The notes beneath the pieces were generated by a model. That model saw nothing but the letters and a program-made list of their open reading frames with translations, made no database searches and was not told where the DNA came from. Made by a program: the position numbers and the translations under genes. 64,000 bases of DNA. It comes from Branchiostoma floridae. Its lineage: Eukaryota; Chordata; Leptocardii; Amphioxiformes; Branchiostomatidae. The stretch spans positions 14,516,803 through 14,580,802 of the forward strand of contig NC_049988.1 of assembly GCF_000003815.2 (NCBI RefSeq), written 5' to 3'. Below, piece after piece: positions 1-13,400 of this stretch (its first letter is position 1; each line of letters begins with the position of its first letter).

Positions 1-279
1 TTTATGAATAATTTAGAAATGACATGATAACGTAGAGACCTACTTAAACGAAGGTAAATGTATTTATGTAGGTAAATGTAGGTAAAGGTATTTTCCGTAT
101 ATTGATATAATGTTTGTTATTCAACCAGCTTTAAAATGTTTCATCGGAAGCAAAACGCATATTGTCCACAAGCTGGCCTCTTTTCAATTAACAAGGACAG
201 TACTGACTTGTGCATTTTGACCTGTTGTAGGCCATGATAGCTGTAGACTAGAGTCTAAGAAGGGGCGGTGTGTACAAAC

Positions 280-426
280 CTTCCCCACAAGCTGATGAAC
301 AGGAGCTCCAAGCGTGCCAGTTTCCCCACTCACACGAGCAGCACGGCTGGGTGTTACATGTCGCGGTCTCACTGTCGGAGCTGGGGGAACAGCACACATC
401 CCGATCCCTCCTACGTGTCTTTGTTC
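280..426 (-). CDS. TSP1 half-repeat exon
   Basis: A 147-base phase 1-1 exon. It opens with the basic strand of a TSP1 repeat (TKTRRRDRDVCC), passes through paired cysteines, and ends in the WxxWxxC core of the next repeat (WHAWSSCSSACGE). The acceptor is ..ATCTTAG and the donor GTTTGT. The length and phase match the exon at 968-1114, which indicates duplication of a unit exon. Confidence 0.75.
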
Positions 427-2191
427 CTAAGATACGTACATTTGGAACCCGTTTTAGCAGCACTAATGTGAGCAAGTCAGTCTGATTTATCAGATAACCC
501 ACCTTCACTTCTTCTGCAGCTAAGAAAAATAACTCGTTTAATATTCGTAGGTCATCATCTGTATTTAGGCCCATACATTTGTAATGCTCTAAAAAAGAGA
601 GAATCTATTGTACAGTAACAGACCAACTTGTTAAACTTGCATATTTCATTATGTCAATACGCCATTTATGTTCACATTTCTATACTATATTTGTATGTAG
701 TTATAGAACTTAGACGAGTATCATTGTATTAATTGACTTGTTACTGTTGCCTTACAATTGTACCATGTACAAATGGTGTGCAATAAAGTTCATTCATTCA
801 TTCATTCATTCATCATCATTCAGAGGTCATCATTATCATCGTTCAGAGGTCATTCAGATAGAGTTGTGTCAAGCCAAGTAGCACAAGCATTCAATCGTGT
901 GTTAAGACCTTATAATGTCACAGTGCTTTTCTTTTTCGGATTAAGGATTTTCTCACTGCTAACCTACCTCCGCCACAGGTGCGTGAGCAGCTACTCCATG
1001 GGCCCCAGGACCTCCAGCTGCAGCTGCAGCAGCTGTGGGTGCGGCAGGTGCCCGTCTGGCTTTCCTGGCTCGGTGAGCAGCAGGCGTTTCGGGACCTCGT
1101 TCGGTGCTGAGTTTCTTTATGGAAGAAACGTGGTGATATGTACCGCATTGAAATATGAATGCAGTGACGACAGCAAAGGTAGTGATGCCCTTTCAACAAA
1201 TACAACGGTGTTTGAGAAGGCATTTGACCTCTCAAATACTAAATTTTCATGATAATGCTCTTCGACTATACGAGTCGTTTGTCCAATTTTGCATCGTTAT
1301 ATGTCTACCACAATTGAAAGCAGATGTAGAGAAGACAATGGAATGTAAAACTATGCCGACCTGGTACACCGCGCCGGTCGTACATGTTACCGTGTGCCAC
1401 ATACGGTTTCACAGAGCAGACATTTCTTTTCGTGAAGCAATCGCGAAAGGTGTTGTACTGGAACGACAAGCATGTTGGGTCTCTGCAGCAAGCGTTCATA
1501 CAGAACTCCAATGAGACCCGCTCGCCCGGATAGCCGGCTATGTCGAAATTGTCACAATCAGTCTGTGGGTAGTGACGAAAAGACAATGGTCCACACGTAT
1601 CTGGAAAGCAGAAGGCATATTTTACAGGAGGAAACATCACTTGCACATGGGCGAACGTTTAATGTACCTGTTGTAATGTTGTAATTGTGTTTGCTTGACC
1701 AAAAATTCATGCATCGGATTTGATTTTACATCACAACAGCTAGCTACGTTATCATCTGATAGGTGATGACTTGAATTAAAGTTAGTCAAACTCATCGACT
1801 AAAGCAATGACATTTTTTCACCTCACGGTGTGTGTTCTTAGCTTATCTGACATGGTACAGAATGAGTCATGCAAAATATTATAAACGTATTATTTGTAAA
1901 CTGTTGTTTAGTTTGAACTAAACTCAAGGCTCCTGATACTACAATTGCAGTTAGAGAATAAAAGAGATGTAAGTAATTAAGGCATCGTTGTGCTGAAATA
2001 ATGATTGTTTCTGTGACAGCTGCAACAACAACATAACTATGCACATATCATCAATGTATGACTACATTGAAATACTTCTCAAGAGCGCAACGTTCGTTGA
2101 AAGAAAATGGTAGGCTCTCTCTCACCACAGTCTACTGAGCAGCCAGTCCACGAGCCCCATGAGCCCCACGGACAGTCGCAGCCCTCTACTT
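280..2191 (-). CDS. TSP1-repeat and PAN/Apple-domain extracellular protein, partial
   Basis: Four exons are supported, read right to left: 2126-2191, 1370-1600, 968-1114 and 280-426. Each starts and ends in phase 1 between AG and GT sites (lengths 66, 231, 147, 147). Exon 2126-2191 carries a TSP1 start (CPWGSWGSWTGCSVDC). Exons 968-1114 and 280-426 each hold the end of one TSP1 repeat and the start of the next, with CSWRSWGPWSSCSRTCGG and CEWGNWHAWSSCSSACGE. Exon 1370-1600 is a PAN/Apple-like module. TSP1 and PAN modules are typical of secreted or cell-surface proteins that bind other proteins or glycans. The gene continues past the left edge and its 5' end is unknown. The 1370 donor could instead lie a few bases away at another in-phase GT. 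Between 2191 and the PAN exon the second half of a TSP1 repeat is missing, so an exon may be unrecognised or the PAN exon may be a cassette. Confidence 0.72.
968..1114 (-). CDS. TSP1 half-repeat exon
   Basis: A 147-base phase 1-1 exon with acceptor ..CATAAAG and donor GTAGGT. It encodes ETQHRTRSRNACC, a cysteine cluster, then CSWRSWGPWSSCSRTCGG, the Trp-rich core of the following TSP1 repeat. It is organised exactly like the exon at 280-426. Confidence 0.78.
1370..1600 (-). CDS. PAN/Apple-like domain exon
   Basis: A 231-base phase 1-1 exon encoding about 77 residues. It contains DCDNFDIAGYPGERVSLEFC, then NACCRDPTCLSFQYN and a further cysteine pair. This is the spacing of a PAN/Apple fold: C..F.......S...C...C..D..C..F.Y......C. 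The acceptor is TTTCCAG. Apple modules mediate protein or carbohydrate binding in secreted proteins. The donor GTGTAC is the best choice, but a second phase-1 GT lies 9 bases further on. Confidence 0.7.
2126..2191 (-). CDS. First half of a TSP1 repeat, short exon
   Basis: A 66-base phase 1-1 exon with acceptor CTTCTCCCAG and donor GTGAGA. It encodes EVEGCDCPWGSWGSWTGCSVDC, split as the Trp core of a TSP1 repeat. It is too short to appear as an open frame and rests on the motif and splice sites. It is the most upstream exon I can recognise for this gene. Confidence 0.6.
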
Positions 2192-2349
2192 CTGGGAGAA
2201 GTACCAAGATGACAAGTGCCCCGAGACGGATAATTCCTGTAGTCATGCCTCAAGTATACGGCATACGTATTAATGAATAAAACACATTGATCTCGAAGAC
2301 ATGGATATGAAGCCAGCAGGACAGCTCTCACTCTGAATCTTTTTCAATT

Positions 2350-4008
2350 TCCCTTGTTCATTGACTCGGTTGGTCATAACCTCGACATAAGATCACAATG
2401 CTTTAATCCTTGAAGAAACAGTTAACGCGAAACTTGAATATTACTGACAAAGGAACTGTTTTCTATGCATTGGACGACTGACGTGGTCTCAGGAGGAATT
2501 AACCATTTTGTGACTACTCAGCCCATGAACGAAAACGTCAGAAGGGTTTAACTAACAAAATGTTTGCCAACGTCACCTTTACATCAGGGTGGTGCTGGTA
2601 CAAAACACTTACAAATGCGTGTGAGAAAGATCTGAATAAATCAGTCAAGTATTTATCTTATACCTACCTTCGTCAAAGAAGCTCTCGAATCCGTTGTAGT
2701 AGTCAGTTCAATCTTGTATTTAGTAGTTTTACTGACAAGTATCTATCAATGAACGTAGAAAGATTAGAGAATGACAATATTTTGAACACTCTCGTTCCCA
2801 CACGTGTTTAGTTCACACGCTCTGTAGGTCTACGTGATGTGTACAGGGAGAGCCGAAGAGTGCAGAGTGTAGGGCACAGTACAGTACTAACGAAAGTAGC
2901 TGACAAGATTTACGCAGTTGTTCAGGCATGCTTTCGGTTCACGACATGTCCACTGACTGCTCCATTAAAGATTACATTTCTTCACTACTTAAGATCGGCT
3001 TACAACTTTTTAACATACGTATATTCGCTAGCAAAGTAGTACTGAGCCATCACCTTTCGAGGCGAAGGTTATCATTGGTTATCACAAACACCATGGTGAC
3101 GTCATAGTCATACCTTCCGGCCGTTGCTTGTGAACGTACACCTGGTCCAAAGTCAACAACTGTAGGACGTCGTAATTAAGCTTAAGAGTTACGGATTTGT
3201 AAATAGATTAAGGCACATATTCCGAAAGGGCAGTGTATTCATTATCCAGAATATCAGTAAAAATGACACAATGATATGTTATCAGAAAAGCGTTCTTTAT
3301 TTGAACACAGGATAGCAAAATCTTAGCAGACACGTCATAACAGAGCATTCCACAGATCTACCCATAGTTACTAACTACTATTTCATTGTCCACTAAAGTC
3401 AAGTTTTTCTTCAATTGTGTAGTTCATAGCACCTTTGTTTGTTCACGTTCTTGCTTTCTCTGCAATTGTTCCACATCGATCAACACGTCAGGAAAACTAA
3501 CCTCCAAGCAGATCCTGCGGTGCCGTAAGATAGTATCAAAGCTGGCCAAGGAGTATAGCCGACCAAAGGGCGTCAGACGGGATCCTGAGTCCTGTAGCAT
3601 ACACACTTATAAGCCGGCTTCACTTCTCTGGCAGCTTTTGATACTATCTTATGCTACCGTAGGATCTGCTTGGAGATTAAGGAAAATTGTCATTACGACA
3701 AGCATTGTCGTAAAGTTTGTATGAAAAAAAAGCATTTTTTTACAACTGTACTGTCGATTGGAAGCTTAAACATAACAAGTAATCCAACAAACACACGTAG
3801 AAAAATATTCAAAACAGCGTACTAGTACGAATAGATCAAATACTGTAGCCCAATGCATGATTGTAGAAATTCAATGTTTTCTTTCATTGAAAAAGTGGTC
3901 TTTGTTGATCATTCTTACTGATCGTGTTCGACATTGTCATGCCTAAAAAGTATCAACGGTAGATATTACAAGAAAAAAGTATTTAAGAAGAGCTAAAAAA
4001 TGTTGACA
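2350..4008. other. Spacer between TSP1/PAN gene and VAP-like gene
   Basis: There is no recognisable coding exon. The right part should include the 3' UTR of the VAP-like gene. A reverse-strand AATAAA at 3296-3301 is a possible poly(A) signal. A hairpin repeat occupies 3501-3683. Confidence 0.5.
3501..3683. repeat. Long terminal-inverted-repeat (MITE-like) element, copy 1
   Basis: Arms of about 44 bases are near-perfect inverted copies. The left arm starts CTCCAAGCAGATCCTGCGGT and ends in TAGTATCAAAGCTG. The right arm, read on the other strand, starts CTCCAAGCAGATCCTACGGT and ends TAGTATCAAAAGCTG. The roughly 90-base interior has no coding capacity. The same arm sequence recurs at 43369, beside the assembly gap. 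It is probably a non-autonomous DNA element. Confidence 0.75.
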
Positions 4009-4497
4009 TTATTTTGCTAAAAGCGGTTCCATAAGTCTCAGATTTAGTTCGTTCCCGTTGTCGTTAATGTTATTGTCATCGAAAGAACCGTCGGAGTCGT
4101 CGTCCTCTACTTCGAACTCCTCTTCCGCCGCCATGTTGTTGTTCTTTGACACGACGTCAGCTATGGCCACCTGATTGGCGTTTTTGCTGTCGTAGGCGGA
4201 GTTAGACATACCCGTGTGATACTCGTCGTTGCCTTGGAAACCCGGAAATTCGTCCGGGTCAGGAGCGCCCTCTCCCGAGAAGAGTCGGTACCGCTTCTTA
4301 CGACGCAGCTTCATACAACTCAATGTCCTCCCGAGCCCGGTTTGGAATCTTCCGTCTGTCTCAAGGTCGGAGTCTTCGGACAGGTCCCCGCCGGTAAAGG
4401 CGCAGCGAAGGTGTAAGATTGCGGGACGTTTGTTCTTAAAGAGATCTTCGTACATTCCTCTGCCGACTGGGTTCACTCCGTCAGGTTTGGGTAAGAC
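4009..4497 (-). CDS. Terminal exon of VAP-like gene
   Basis: A 489-base exon with acceptor TTATTCCTCAG and stop TAA at 4009-4011. It completes the MSP domain (MYEDLFKNKRPAILHLRCAF), matching the VAP segment that ends LRCVFE. The rest is a low-complexity tail with a basic cluster and an Asp/Glu/Asn-rich region. No hydrophobic helix is present, unlike tail-anchored VAPs. Confidence 0.8.
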   Translation of the reverse strand, partial: VLPKPDGVNPVGRGMYEDLFKNKRPAILHLRCAFTGGDLSEDSDLETDGRFQTGLGRTLSCMKLRRKKRYRLFSGEGAPDPDEFPGFQGNDEYHTGMSNSAYDSKNANQVAIADVVSKNNNMAAEEEFEVEDDDSDGSFDDNNINDNGNELNLRLMEPLLAK

Positions 4498-7400
4498 CTG
4501 AGGAATAAAACAAATACAATGTAGTTAGCTGAAAATTGTCAGAAGCATGGCTGTCAAAATATTCCAATCGATAAGACTACGATCATAAGGTTATAAGACT
4601 AAGATAATGAGTACAGCCAATGTTGAATAAATTACCGTAAATCATGACGTACTAGAGTGCTAAATATGAACAAACTATTTCTTATCTTGCTATGTAGACC
4701 TATGCTACAGAACATGCACTAAATACACAAACAAACAAACAAACAAACAAAATTACGTGATAAGTATGTAGTCAGATTATGCCACATACATGGATATCAA
4801 TATATTATGTATTTTAATCCAAAGACGGCTATATTGATTGCAATTAATGGTAAATGAACTATCTTCAAAAAAAAAAAAAAAAGACGTAAAGGGTTCTAAA
4901 TATGAAAAAAAAATGTTTTTAACTCGCCATGTATGCAAATGCTACATATCAAGGGTCACATTGTGCGGTAATCATACAAATTTTTAGAAAATATCCAAAG
5001 GGCGATACCTATGAATGATATAAGACAAATGTAACACCGGTGATAGAATATTTGAATAGTTATAAGTAGCTATGAAACTTACCTCTATATGGAACTTGTG
5101 TTTGATTTTCTCCTTCGGGTCGTAGCCGTTCTCCTTCAGTTCGAACGTGATCTTGATGCAGCACTTCGGCCCGATGACGCCCATGTTCGGGTCGCTATAG
5201 CAACGGCCGGGCGCGCACGACTTGACGATAAAGCACACGTGGTGGTCGGAGGGGTTACAGACGCGGACGACCTGAAAATGCAGAATGAAAAAAAAGACAT
5301 ATTTTGAGTAAAAGGTAAATGTAACGTCTTTAAGGATGGGGAGGCAGTGGTTTGCTACCCATCGTGTCTTGCTTTCTTGCTTAAGGCGAGTCCTTCCGGC
5401 CTCGAGTTGTGATGGCAGACCATCTGTCTCTGTCAATAATTGCTTGTTGTAGACTGTCAACTTCTGAGGCTGATGTGCCGAAGCCCTGTGAACATTGTGT
5501 CTTTGGAAAAATGGTCGAACCCAATAACTTAGAATTTAGATTTAGCAATTAGACTAGAGTAGACATTTTCCATGTTTGTACCTGCAATTAGCCCACGGGC
5601 AAGAATTTGCAATAAACTCTTCACTATAAATTCTACAGTATAAACGGACATCATCTTTACACTAAAGTGGTGTTTGTAATACTATCAATATGGAGTGTGA
5701 ACACTTTCTGAACATGCACGCCCAACCCATTTTCTCATAAGACTTCATTTAACATTTTGGTTTCTGCCTGTCTGATCTTGAATGGGACCTTGAATAATGG
5801 ACATTGACAGTGAGTCTTATCTACACTAGACCTACACCAGTCATCTTGTTACTGGCTGTCAGTGGCCATAAAAACCAGTACAGACGGCGCATTGTAAACA
5901 TGACACGGCCTTTCAAAACGATCTTATGGCCTATTGAATTTGCTGTGTAGAAGATCTAACCCCCCGTAGGGGTTAGTTAATCAGCCCATGATAAGATCGT
6001 ACCGTGGCTTTCTGTCTTATCAAAGTCCATGTAAACATGAAATAGCCGTAATTCATGAAAGCAAAAGTGTCATATAGCTTTATTGGTTATTGGCTGCTTA
6101 TTGGGTGGGCCGACTTCTCATTCTTCGCAGCCAGGGGCTGAATTGCGAGGCGCTCACAATATGCGGGGCTTTCGACAATGATGCTAAATGCTAGGCGTTT
6201 ATTACTTTTATTATTCTTTAAGATGTATGGTATTAAGTGAATTAGTTCTCGACATCCTTGGCTTACAGATTGCTATTGAAAGTTTGAAAAGTTTTCTTCA
6301 GGAATGGGCAAGCTTTTCGTCTTGTCAGTGAAGCAAAAATGAGTCACATGGTTTGAATCATTCATTCCTATAGAAAGCTAGCTGGCATCAGTGTCATCTC
6401 CTGCTGTCTCGTCATCATGATCATCTACTATCATTGCACACCGTTGGTAACGAACACACAAATCGTTATGCCAACAGCAAGACGAATTGCCCATTAACCA
6501 GTTACACTAGATAACTGACGAGAGGGGTGTCGCCCAATTAACCTACATCCGGGGTAATGGCGTGTCCATGGCAACGGGTCATTGATCAGAATACTAGTAT
6601 TGGAGAGCAAGAAGGTGTCGGAAAGTCTCACATTTTAAATGTGATGAGAATTGAGTGAGAAAGCCGACACCGCCTTAAGTTCGACATGTTTTATGGGTGG
6701 CGTTTTCGTCTTGTATGGTATTTTACAGTTAGTCGTTTATTACGTTATCGATACGCCTTGAATTAAATGCTTAATGCTATTATATGCGTATTGTTTGAAT
6801 GCATGACCAAAAAAGGTAACATAGCATCTTATACTGCCGTTCAAAAATGAACTTGCTATGTCTTCAAACTTTAAAAGATCCTAGACTGATGGATCCGACC
6901 GAGCAATAAATCCATTCTATACCTACAGCAGCAGAATAGAAACTGTCATGACTGTAGCTTTTATATGTTAAAACAAGTTGCAGGAAAGTTTATGAATTAT
7001 GTATGTTACCAGTTGAATTGCAATCATAGACTTCAATGACCTCCTCGTCTGCCCACTCAGCACAATCATCGTCCTGTATATGTAAATACAGTTTGGGTTC
7101 GCCTTTTTACTCACCGTACTCGTTACAACTTCAATACATCAAAAGCTCCGGCCGCCACCCCTTTATACATCAGTGTCCAACCAACGAATTGATCTTCAAG
7201 ACATAAACTCAGATGGCTCCCTCGTGTGAAGGCCTCCGTAGCCTTGGACATTATAGAGTGAAGAATTCTCCTTTACCTGGCAAGGAGGTAGGTTTTGATC
7301 GGAAGGTCAGGACGTTTGGGACATCTTTGGTATGATGAGAACTCCCGAGAATTGCTTGAAGTGAAAATGACTATTTTAACTACCAGTTGGTTCCTTTGAA

Positions 7401-10400
7401 GAACATGAATCAGACTTTGGCTTCAGTAAAGTATAATCATGAAATGGTATACGGTCTCTGGCGTAGAGCTATATACTTTCAACCACAATTGTTGGAATAA
7501 ATGAATGTCAAGATTTTTCGAATTTTTTTTAGATTTTGTCATCTTCACATATATATATGGAATAGTGAAATGAACTAGTGTTTTAGTATCTGGTTTGGTG
7601 GCTCAAACTCTTAAATCTTCAATGTCGATTTCTTGAGACCATCAATTATCGTAAGATTTGTGTAGTGTTTGACAAATCTTGATCATGTAGGTAAGAAGAT
7701 CCAGTAAGATCGTCATGGTTATCTTTAGAATTTTAGAGATTTTGAACAGCAACTATGAACGTATCATTTGCATATATAATGTTTTGTTATCGCTGTGTAA
7801 GATCGTATGATCATCTTAAGAATATAAGAGGCAGCTCCTTTTTGAATTCCGACCATCAAAGTATGATTTACAGTCTTATATGTCTTTGCAGGCGGAGCCA
7901 GTTAACTATATTCTATTAACCTATATGTTTTACGATCCCGGTACATATAATACAAGATGTATACGACCTTATTCCGTTGGCAATGCTTCAAACGACGTCT
8001 ACATCCAACCGCCCATAATCTTTAGATGAAGTGGCCCTTAGAGGCACATTAGGCTTCAGATACCTTTTCTTGATGTCCGATTACTGACCATACATCGACC
8101 GGGAAGATCCATAAAACATTAAGGAAAGCCATGAGCATAGAATTACTCGGACCATGGTCATAAATCAAACATGGACTTAAGTGTGTTGGGCAAATTTCTG
8201 TTTCATCGTGCAAGGGATAAAATGGTTATTATTGAGCGTCTTGAGAATATGATTGGCAAAAAGAAATTAGGGCTCTGAGGTGCACAGACAAAACAATATG
8301 GATTAGCTTTCTGGCAGTAGAGAATTTATGCGTATACATATATGGTCAAATCTACCCAAGTTTATTTTGGAGTTCCAAGTCGAGATTCACAACCATAAAA
8401 CTTAGGTACCTGCATACATCATTACCATACAGTATTAGTAACATGCGAAGAGCTATGCGCAATTTGTAATCGATATCATACTAATATAATCTTTCATACG
8501 TAATCAATCAAACATTGTCTTTGTTACCAGTATAACAAATGTTGATAATAGAACGAAGTCATATACCCCTTGTCTATGCCGCAGACATGGCCAATAATGA
8601 AGTTTTATGAGGTCGAATGCTATAATTAATAATCAGACGTATTGCAGTGGATCAGTAATTGTATTTATAGTTTTTATGTCAAATTTATCTGGCGCCTTTG
8701 ATCAAACGCACGTAACTAGTTTGCAACCATTTGTTCTGCTCTAGTTACTGAATAGTAAAACCAGACGCCGTAATATAGAATGCTCATCAAGGTGGAACTG
8801 ATGTTAATCAAAGTTTAAAGAGGTCATTGAAGAATTGGCCAGGATGAATGTAACGTTGTATATATATATCAAATACTAGATTGTTCTGTGAAAATTGCTG
8901 TTTGTTACAAGTCTCAACATTCTAAATGGGTCTCTGAAACATAATATCTAGGAAACCGTGTTGGTGCAGAATTATGCCTGACATTGTTTTGACATTGGTA
9001 GGAACACTATCAAGTTTAAGACATCTCTTACCCCAGATAAAAGTTGCTCAAGCAACCGAATAGCTTTTTTATTATATCATAACCGTATACAAAAATCAAT
9101 CCAGTTGCCTGCGTAGCTGTTATCACGCGTATGTGAATGGCTTTATTGAGAGACAAACTCAGAGTCTAACACTAGCAGCCCAGGGGCTGAATTGTTGTTA
9201 GACTTTACATACACAATGTTAAACTTGGCATACATATACAAATCAGCCAACGATCTGGTATACAAAATAATCTGGCATATAATAGAATAAAATATCATAA
9301 TCGAATTGGTAAAAGGCAAGCTAGATAAAAACTGCTCTAATTCGAGAGGACTGGTTTGAGAAAGACGTTCACACAATTAACCATTAATTATAAAGTGGCA
9401 ACAGTAGGCTTTGGTACAGTCATGAATCGTTCAACAATCGGGTCATGTGGGAAATAGCACTGTTTCTGTAGCGCTCAGTTCTGCAACGTTGCAAGTTCAG
9501 TTTCGTAGATGAACGAGTTGACCGACTGCTGATGTTCCCTCGCATGTCAGGCAGGATCATATTACATGTCTAACTCTCATCGATGTGAAGCAAAGTTTCT
9601 TTGAAAAAGACAAATCACCAGGAATGATTGTGATGTGTTGCTATTTCAATTGCCGTAATAGCATATTGATTCGTGTTATCTTTCATCCAGTAACATTAAC
9701 ATTGATCTGACGTCTGGAGATGGGACTAGAGATAATGTTATCTATTGACATTAGGATGTATGACACGTAGGGCGTACAGAAGAATTAGAGCGGCGTGATT
9801 GTAGACTGTAATCAAACAATCCATCCACCTCGGCAAACTAAGGAAGACATTAAGGAATTCAGTTTTTGATATTTGGACATGGAATTATCAAAGCAATGGT
9901 TAATATAGCATTGGTCAATAAAGTGCATGTGAAGATTGTCCTGCGGTATCTGCTGTAACCTAAACATTAGATACAGTCAAACCCATCCAAGAATGCCACC
10001 CAGGGGAAGCTGGTCTATGTGGACAGGGGGTCACTATAGACAGGGTTTTTTAACGGTGCTTGTGAAATGCGAAAAAGTATCCTAGGAGACCACCCAAAGC
10101 ATTTATATTGGCCAGGTGGTCTCTATGTAGAGCTAGTCACTCGCACCGCACTGCACTGTTCATATTGGCCAGGTGTTCCCAATGTAGAGCTGGTCACTTG
10201 TATCACACTGCACTGCACTATACGTAATCATATACTGAGATGAAATACAACCATGCTGCACACTGAAAGTCACCAAGTCAAACTTCGCAGCATCTTGTAG
10301 CTCCCGAGGCAAACTACCCGTTAAATTGGATTAAACATCCTTGGCGCCCAACCCAATTATCTCCGCCCATCTTTGTTTTGAAGATATGATTTCGGATCGT

Positions 10401-13400
10401 TTGATTTCCCTCTCCCGGGGGTGCACGGGTGGGTGAGCTGTAGACAGCGGGGCGGGAAAACCGCGACGGTTCTTGAGAATCGATGAGTCGAAGGTCTGCA
10501 GTGTCGCCAGGCTGTATTGATGTGGTGGCCACCCGAGCGAGCCTCTGTCAACATTGGTGATATTTGTTTAAGGCTCCTTAGATTGGAACGGACCAGGAAA
10601 ATATGCTGCGTTTAAGTTCAAGAAATAGGGCCGCAGGTATGGATTATTTTGTTTTTATAGTTTTTTTTTTTTTAGATTTCGGATGTGAAAATAAATGTGA
10701 TGGTGTTTTCAACATCATATTCCCATTATACAGATTGTACAAGCACAATTTTCTATTTTAACAGAAATGAGTAGAACATAGTAGAAAACGATTCTATAAC
10801 ATTATCATTTTTCACTCAGATGTCAGATCGAAAATTTTACGTTACTTACCAGCGCTAGCGGTCGACCAAATAAAGACTAAGGCCTGCAGGTTTTTCGTCT
10901 GCACGGTTGGTCGGTTAACCGAAAACACATCATTTCTTCATTAGGCCTAAGCAATCCTACGGCATCTTTAAGATTTTAGCTAAATGAACACTTCAACTTC
11001 TAGAAGTTACTCAAATGTCAAATACACTATCAAACCAGCACATGCATGTACAATAATTTCCAGAAGGAACATGACGATAACCACATCCAATAGTTCAAAC
11101 CAATTCAGTTTTGGAAGATAAGGCACTGGGAACCTATGGAAATCCCAGATACACAAAATTTAAGCAAGAACTCCAGACCGTATTTTCAACATAGCTTAAC
11201 CCATACCAGATAGCGAGAACTGCTTTTAAGCATGTCAAATGAAATAGATGATGGCTTCACCATGCCTAAAGAATTCTGCAAGACTAACATTATTCTATAC
11301 GATCGACTTATGCCCTTGATCCAACCATGTTTTATGACCACATTATATTGAATACATGGTATTTGATTACATGCATTTTATCGTACTTAAGAAACGAGAA
11401 TTGAAAAGAGATCTAGAGCAAGACGTCATTTACGATGAAAGTTTACTATGGTTATCATATCACTTCTTTTGAGACCCAGTTGTTAAAATAAGATTGTATG
11501 TAGGATAGTAGTGTTGAAGTAAGATTGTAGTATTATGTAATAGCATGTGAAAAGCTCTTTCAAGCAGCTTCTATTTTCTATGAGGGCACTGGTACGAAAC
11601 GTAGCTTATCTGACGCAATGAAGAGATTTTACGTGCAAGAATTGAAACTTTTAAAGAGCAATTTTCTCACGTTGCACCCTCGAGGGACAGGTAGTTGCAA
11701 TTAAATTGCAGGATGCAACTTTTGGCGCAGCTGGTAAGGTCTTACATGCAGCAGTATGATGAGACAACAACACAGTCACGTAGCGTTTATGGCGTAATGT
11801 AGACATTTTATAAGCAACTAGGGAAATAAGAGGGGCTTTAAGATTAAGGCGTTCTTGACAACCACTGGGTAGCTGGCCAAGACGGTTTGATGCTCATGGA
11901 GGGAAAAAGAGATTTTTATTACGTAACCAGATTTTTATTACGTTGCTGACGTAGATAATTGCCAGATTGTTGTACGAATTGTTGTTTCCGTCATATCTGA
12001 CTCCGTAAGGTCAATGTTTCATTGCCGACAGTGGAAGCTGATGTGAATCTTTTAAGGTCTAAAGACTACGCAAACACGGTGAAATGCGTCAATGGAAATT
12101 CCTTACCCTTGATATATGAATATAAAACCGATACAGTGCTCAGCAAATCAACCGACTGCATCTTCATCTAACTCGTTTTGTAGTTTTATCAGTTTTATGG
12201 GATCAAATGGTGGGAACTTTTTTTCACATACTTATCCCATCATTAACATGTAAGCGGACACCAACTTTGATCAATATAGTCCAATATATTATCATATGAT
12301 GGTACTAAAGATGTCCCTTGTAAGTTGGTTCGAACGTTGGAAAGCTAATAATCTTCTGCTAACATCCCCTGAAACTATTTCTCTAGTCCATAAAACTCTC
12401 CACTGTGCTTTGTTAATCTATGGCCATCTATTTATACCGTCGTATTGCCGCCAACATAAAAGTTGATTATCACGCATCAAACTGTTTCTATTTCAGGAAC
12501 ATTTCATCATACATCACTTACAGTTTTTTTTTACAATCTAAGAATTAAAGACCTACATATTAGAACCAGATGGTCACATTTCACAGGCTTATTGGCGCAG
12601 AAAATTGAAAGACAAGCAAAAGTCAGAAACGGTTTCAGACGAATTCTCACCACTTTGTGCAATGGGGTACAACAGGTGGTAATTATCTACAATAAGGTGT
12701 GCGTGCTAATGATTGATATAGGGATGGTTGCATTGTGCCATTTCTGTCCGTATGACACAGCCCGGAAAATTGGAAAGCAGGGCGAGACAGTGTAATTTGT
12801 TGTGATGGGGATTTTATGGTGAAAGCGCAGCTGGTACGCCTGTAAAGTTACGGTGAAGTGTGGCAGGATAGGACGGGGATTGGTACAGCTTTATGGAGTG
12901 GGGGAGACGCAGAATGGCCGGTTAATCAACTCTAGAGAAAGATGAGTGGTGATAACTCTTCCGTGAACACTCGAAGGTTGTTTATATTCATCGACTTTTT
13001 GGCACGATACCACAGTACACTAATCAACGCAGCAAAATTATAGCTAAAAGGTAAAACTTGCCAGCAAATACATAATGTTTACTTTCACATGGTCTATTGC
13101 TCCATTCGTACTTACTCAAACATATATTCGTATACACGACAACCAGACTCTGTCCTAACACTTGCTACATAATGTAATCGAACAACACACAGCAAAATTA
13201 CATCTAAAATGGTAACATTTGAAGCAAATACATAATGTTTACCTTCACATAATGTTTACATTCGAATTCACACTTAACAAACTGCTGCTCCGTTTGTTCT
13301 TACTCAAAGACATTCACACATATATATGGCGACCAGCCCCTCCGGCTGTGTCCTTACACTTGCTACAATGTAACCGAACACCATAGGGTGTCTGCTACTT

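Noticed and set aside
5272-5460. Upstream in-frame extension of the MSP core exon (a frame beginning near 5460)
   Set aside because: The frame crosses a good acceptor (TTTTCAG) and adds sequence unlike any MSP N-terminus. The exon at 23901-23990 supplies the expected strand.
10314-10554. GC-rich minus-strand frames as a gene
   Set aside because: Two frames overlap without family resemblance. The GC content alone may reflect a repeat or regulatory block.
12463-12795. 110-codon plus-strand frame
   Set aside because: There is no recognisable motif, and the composition follows the local AT-rich background with no splice or promoter context.
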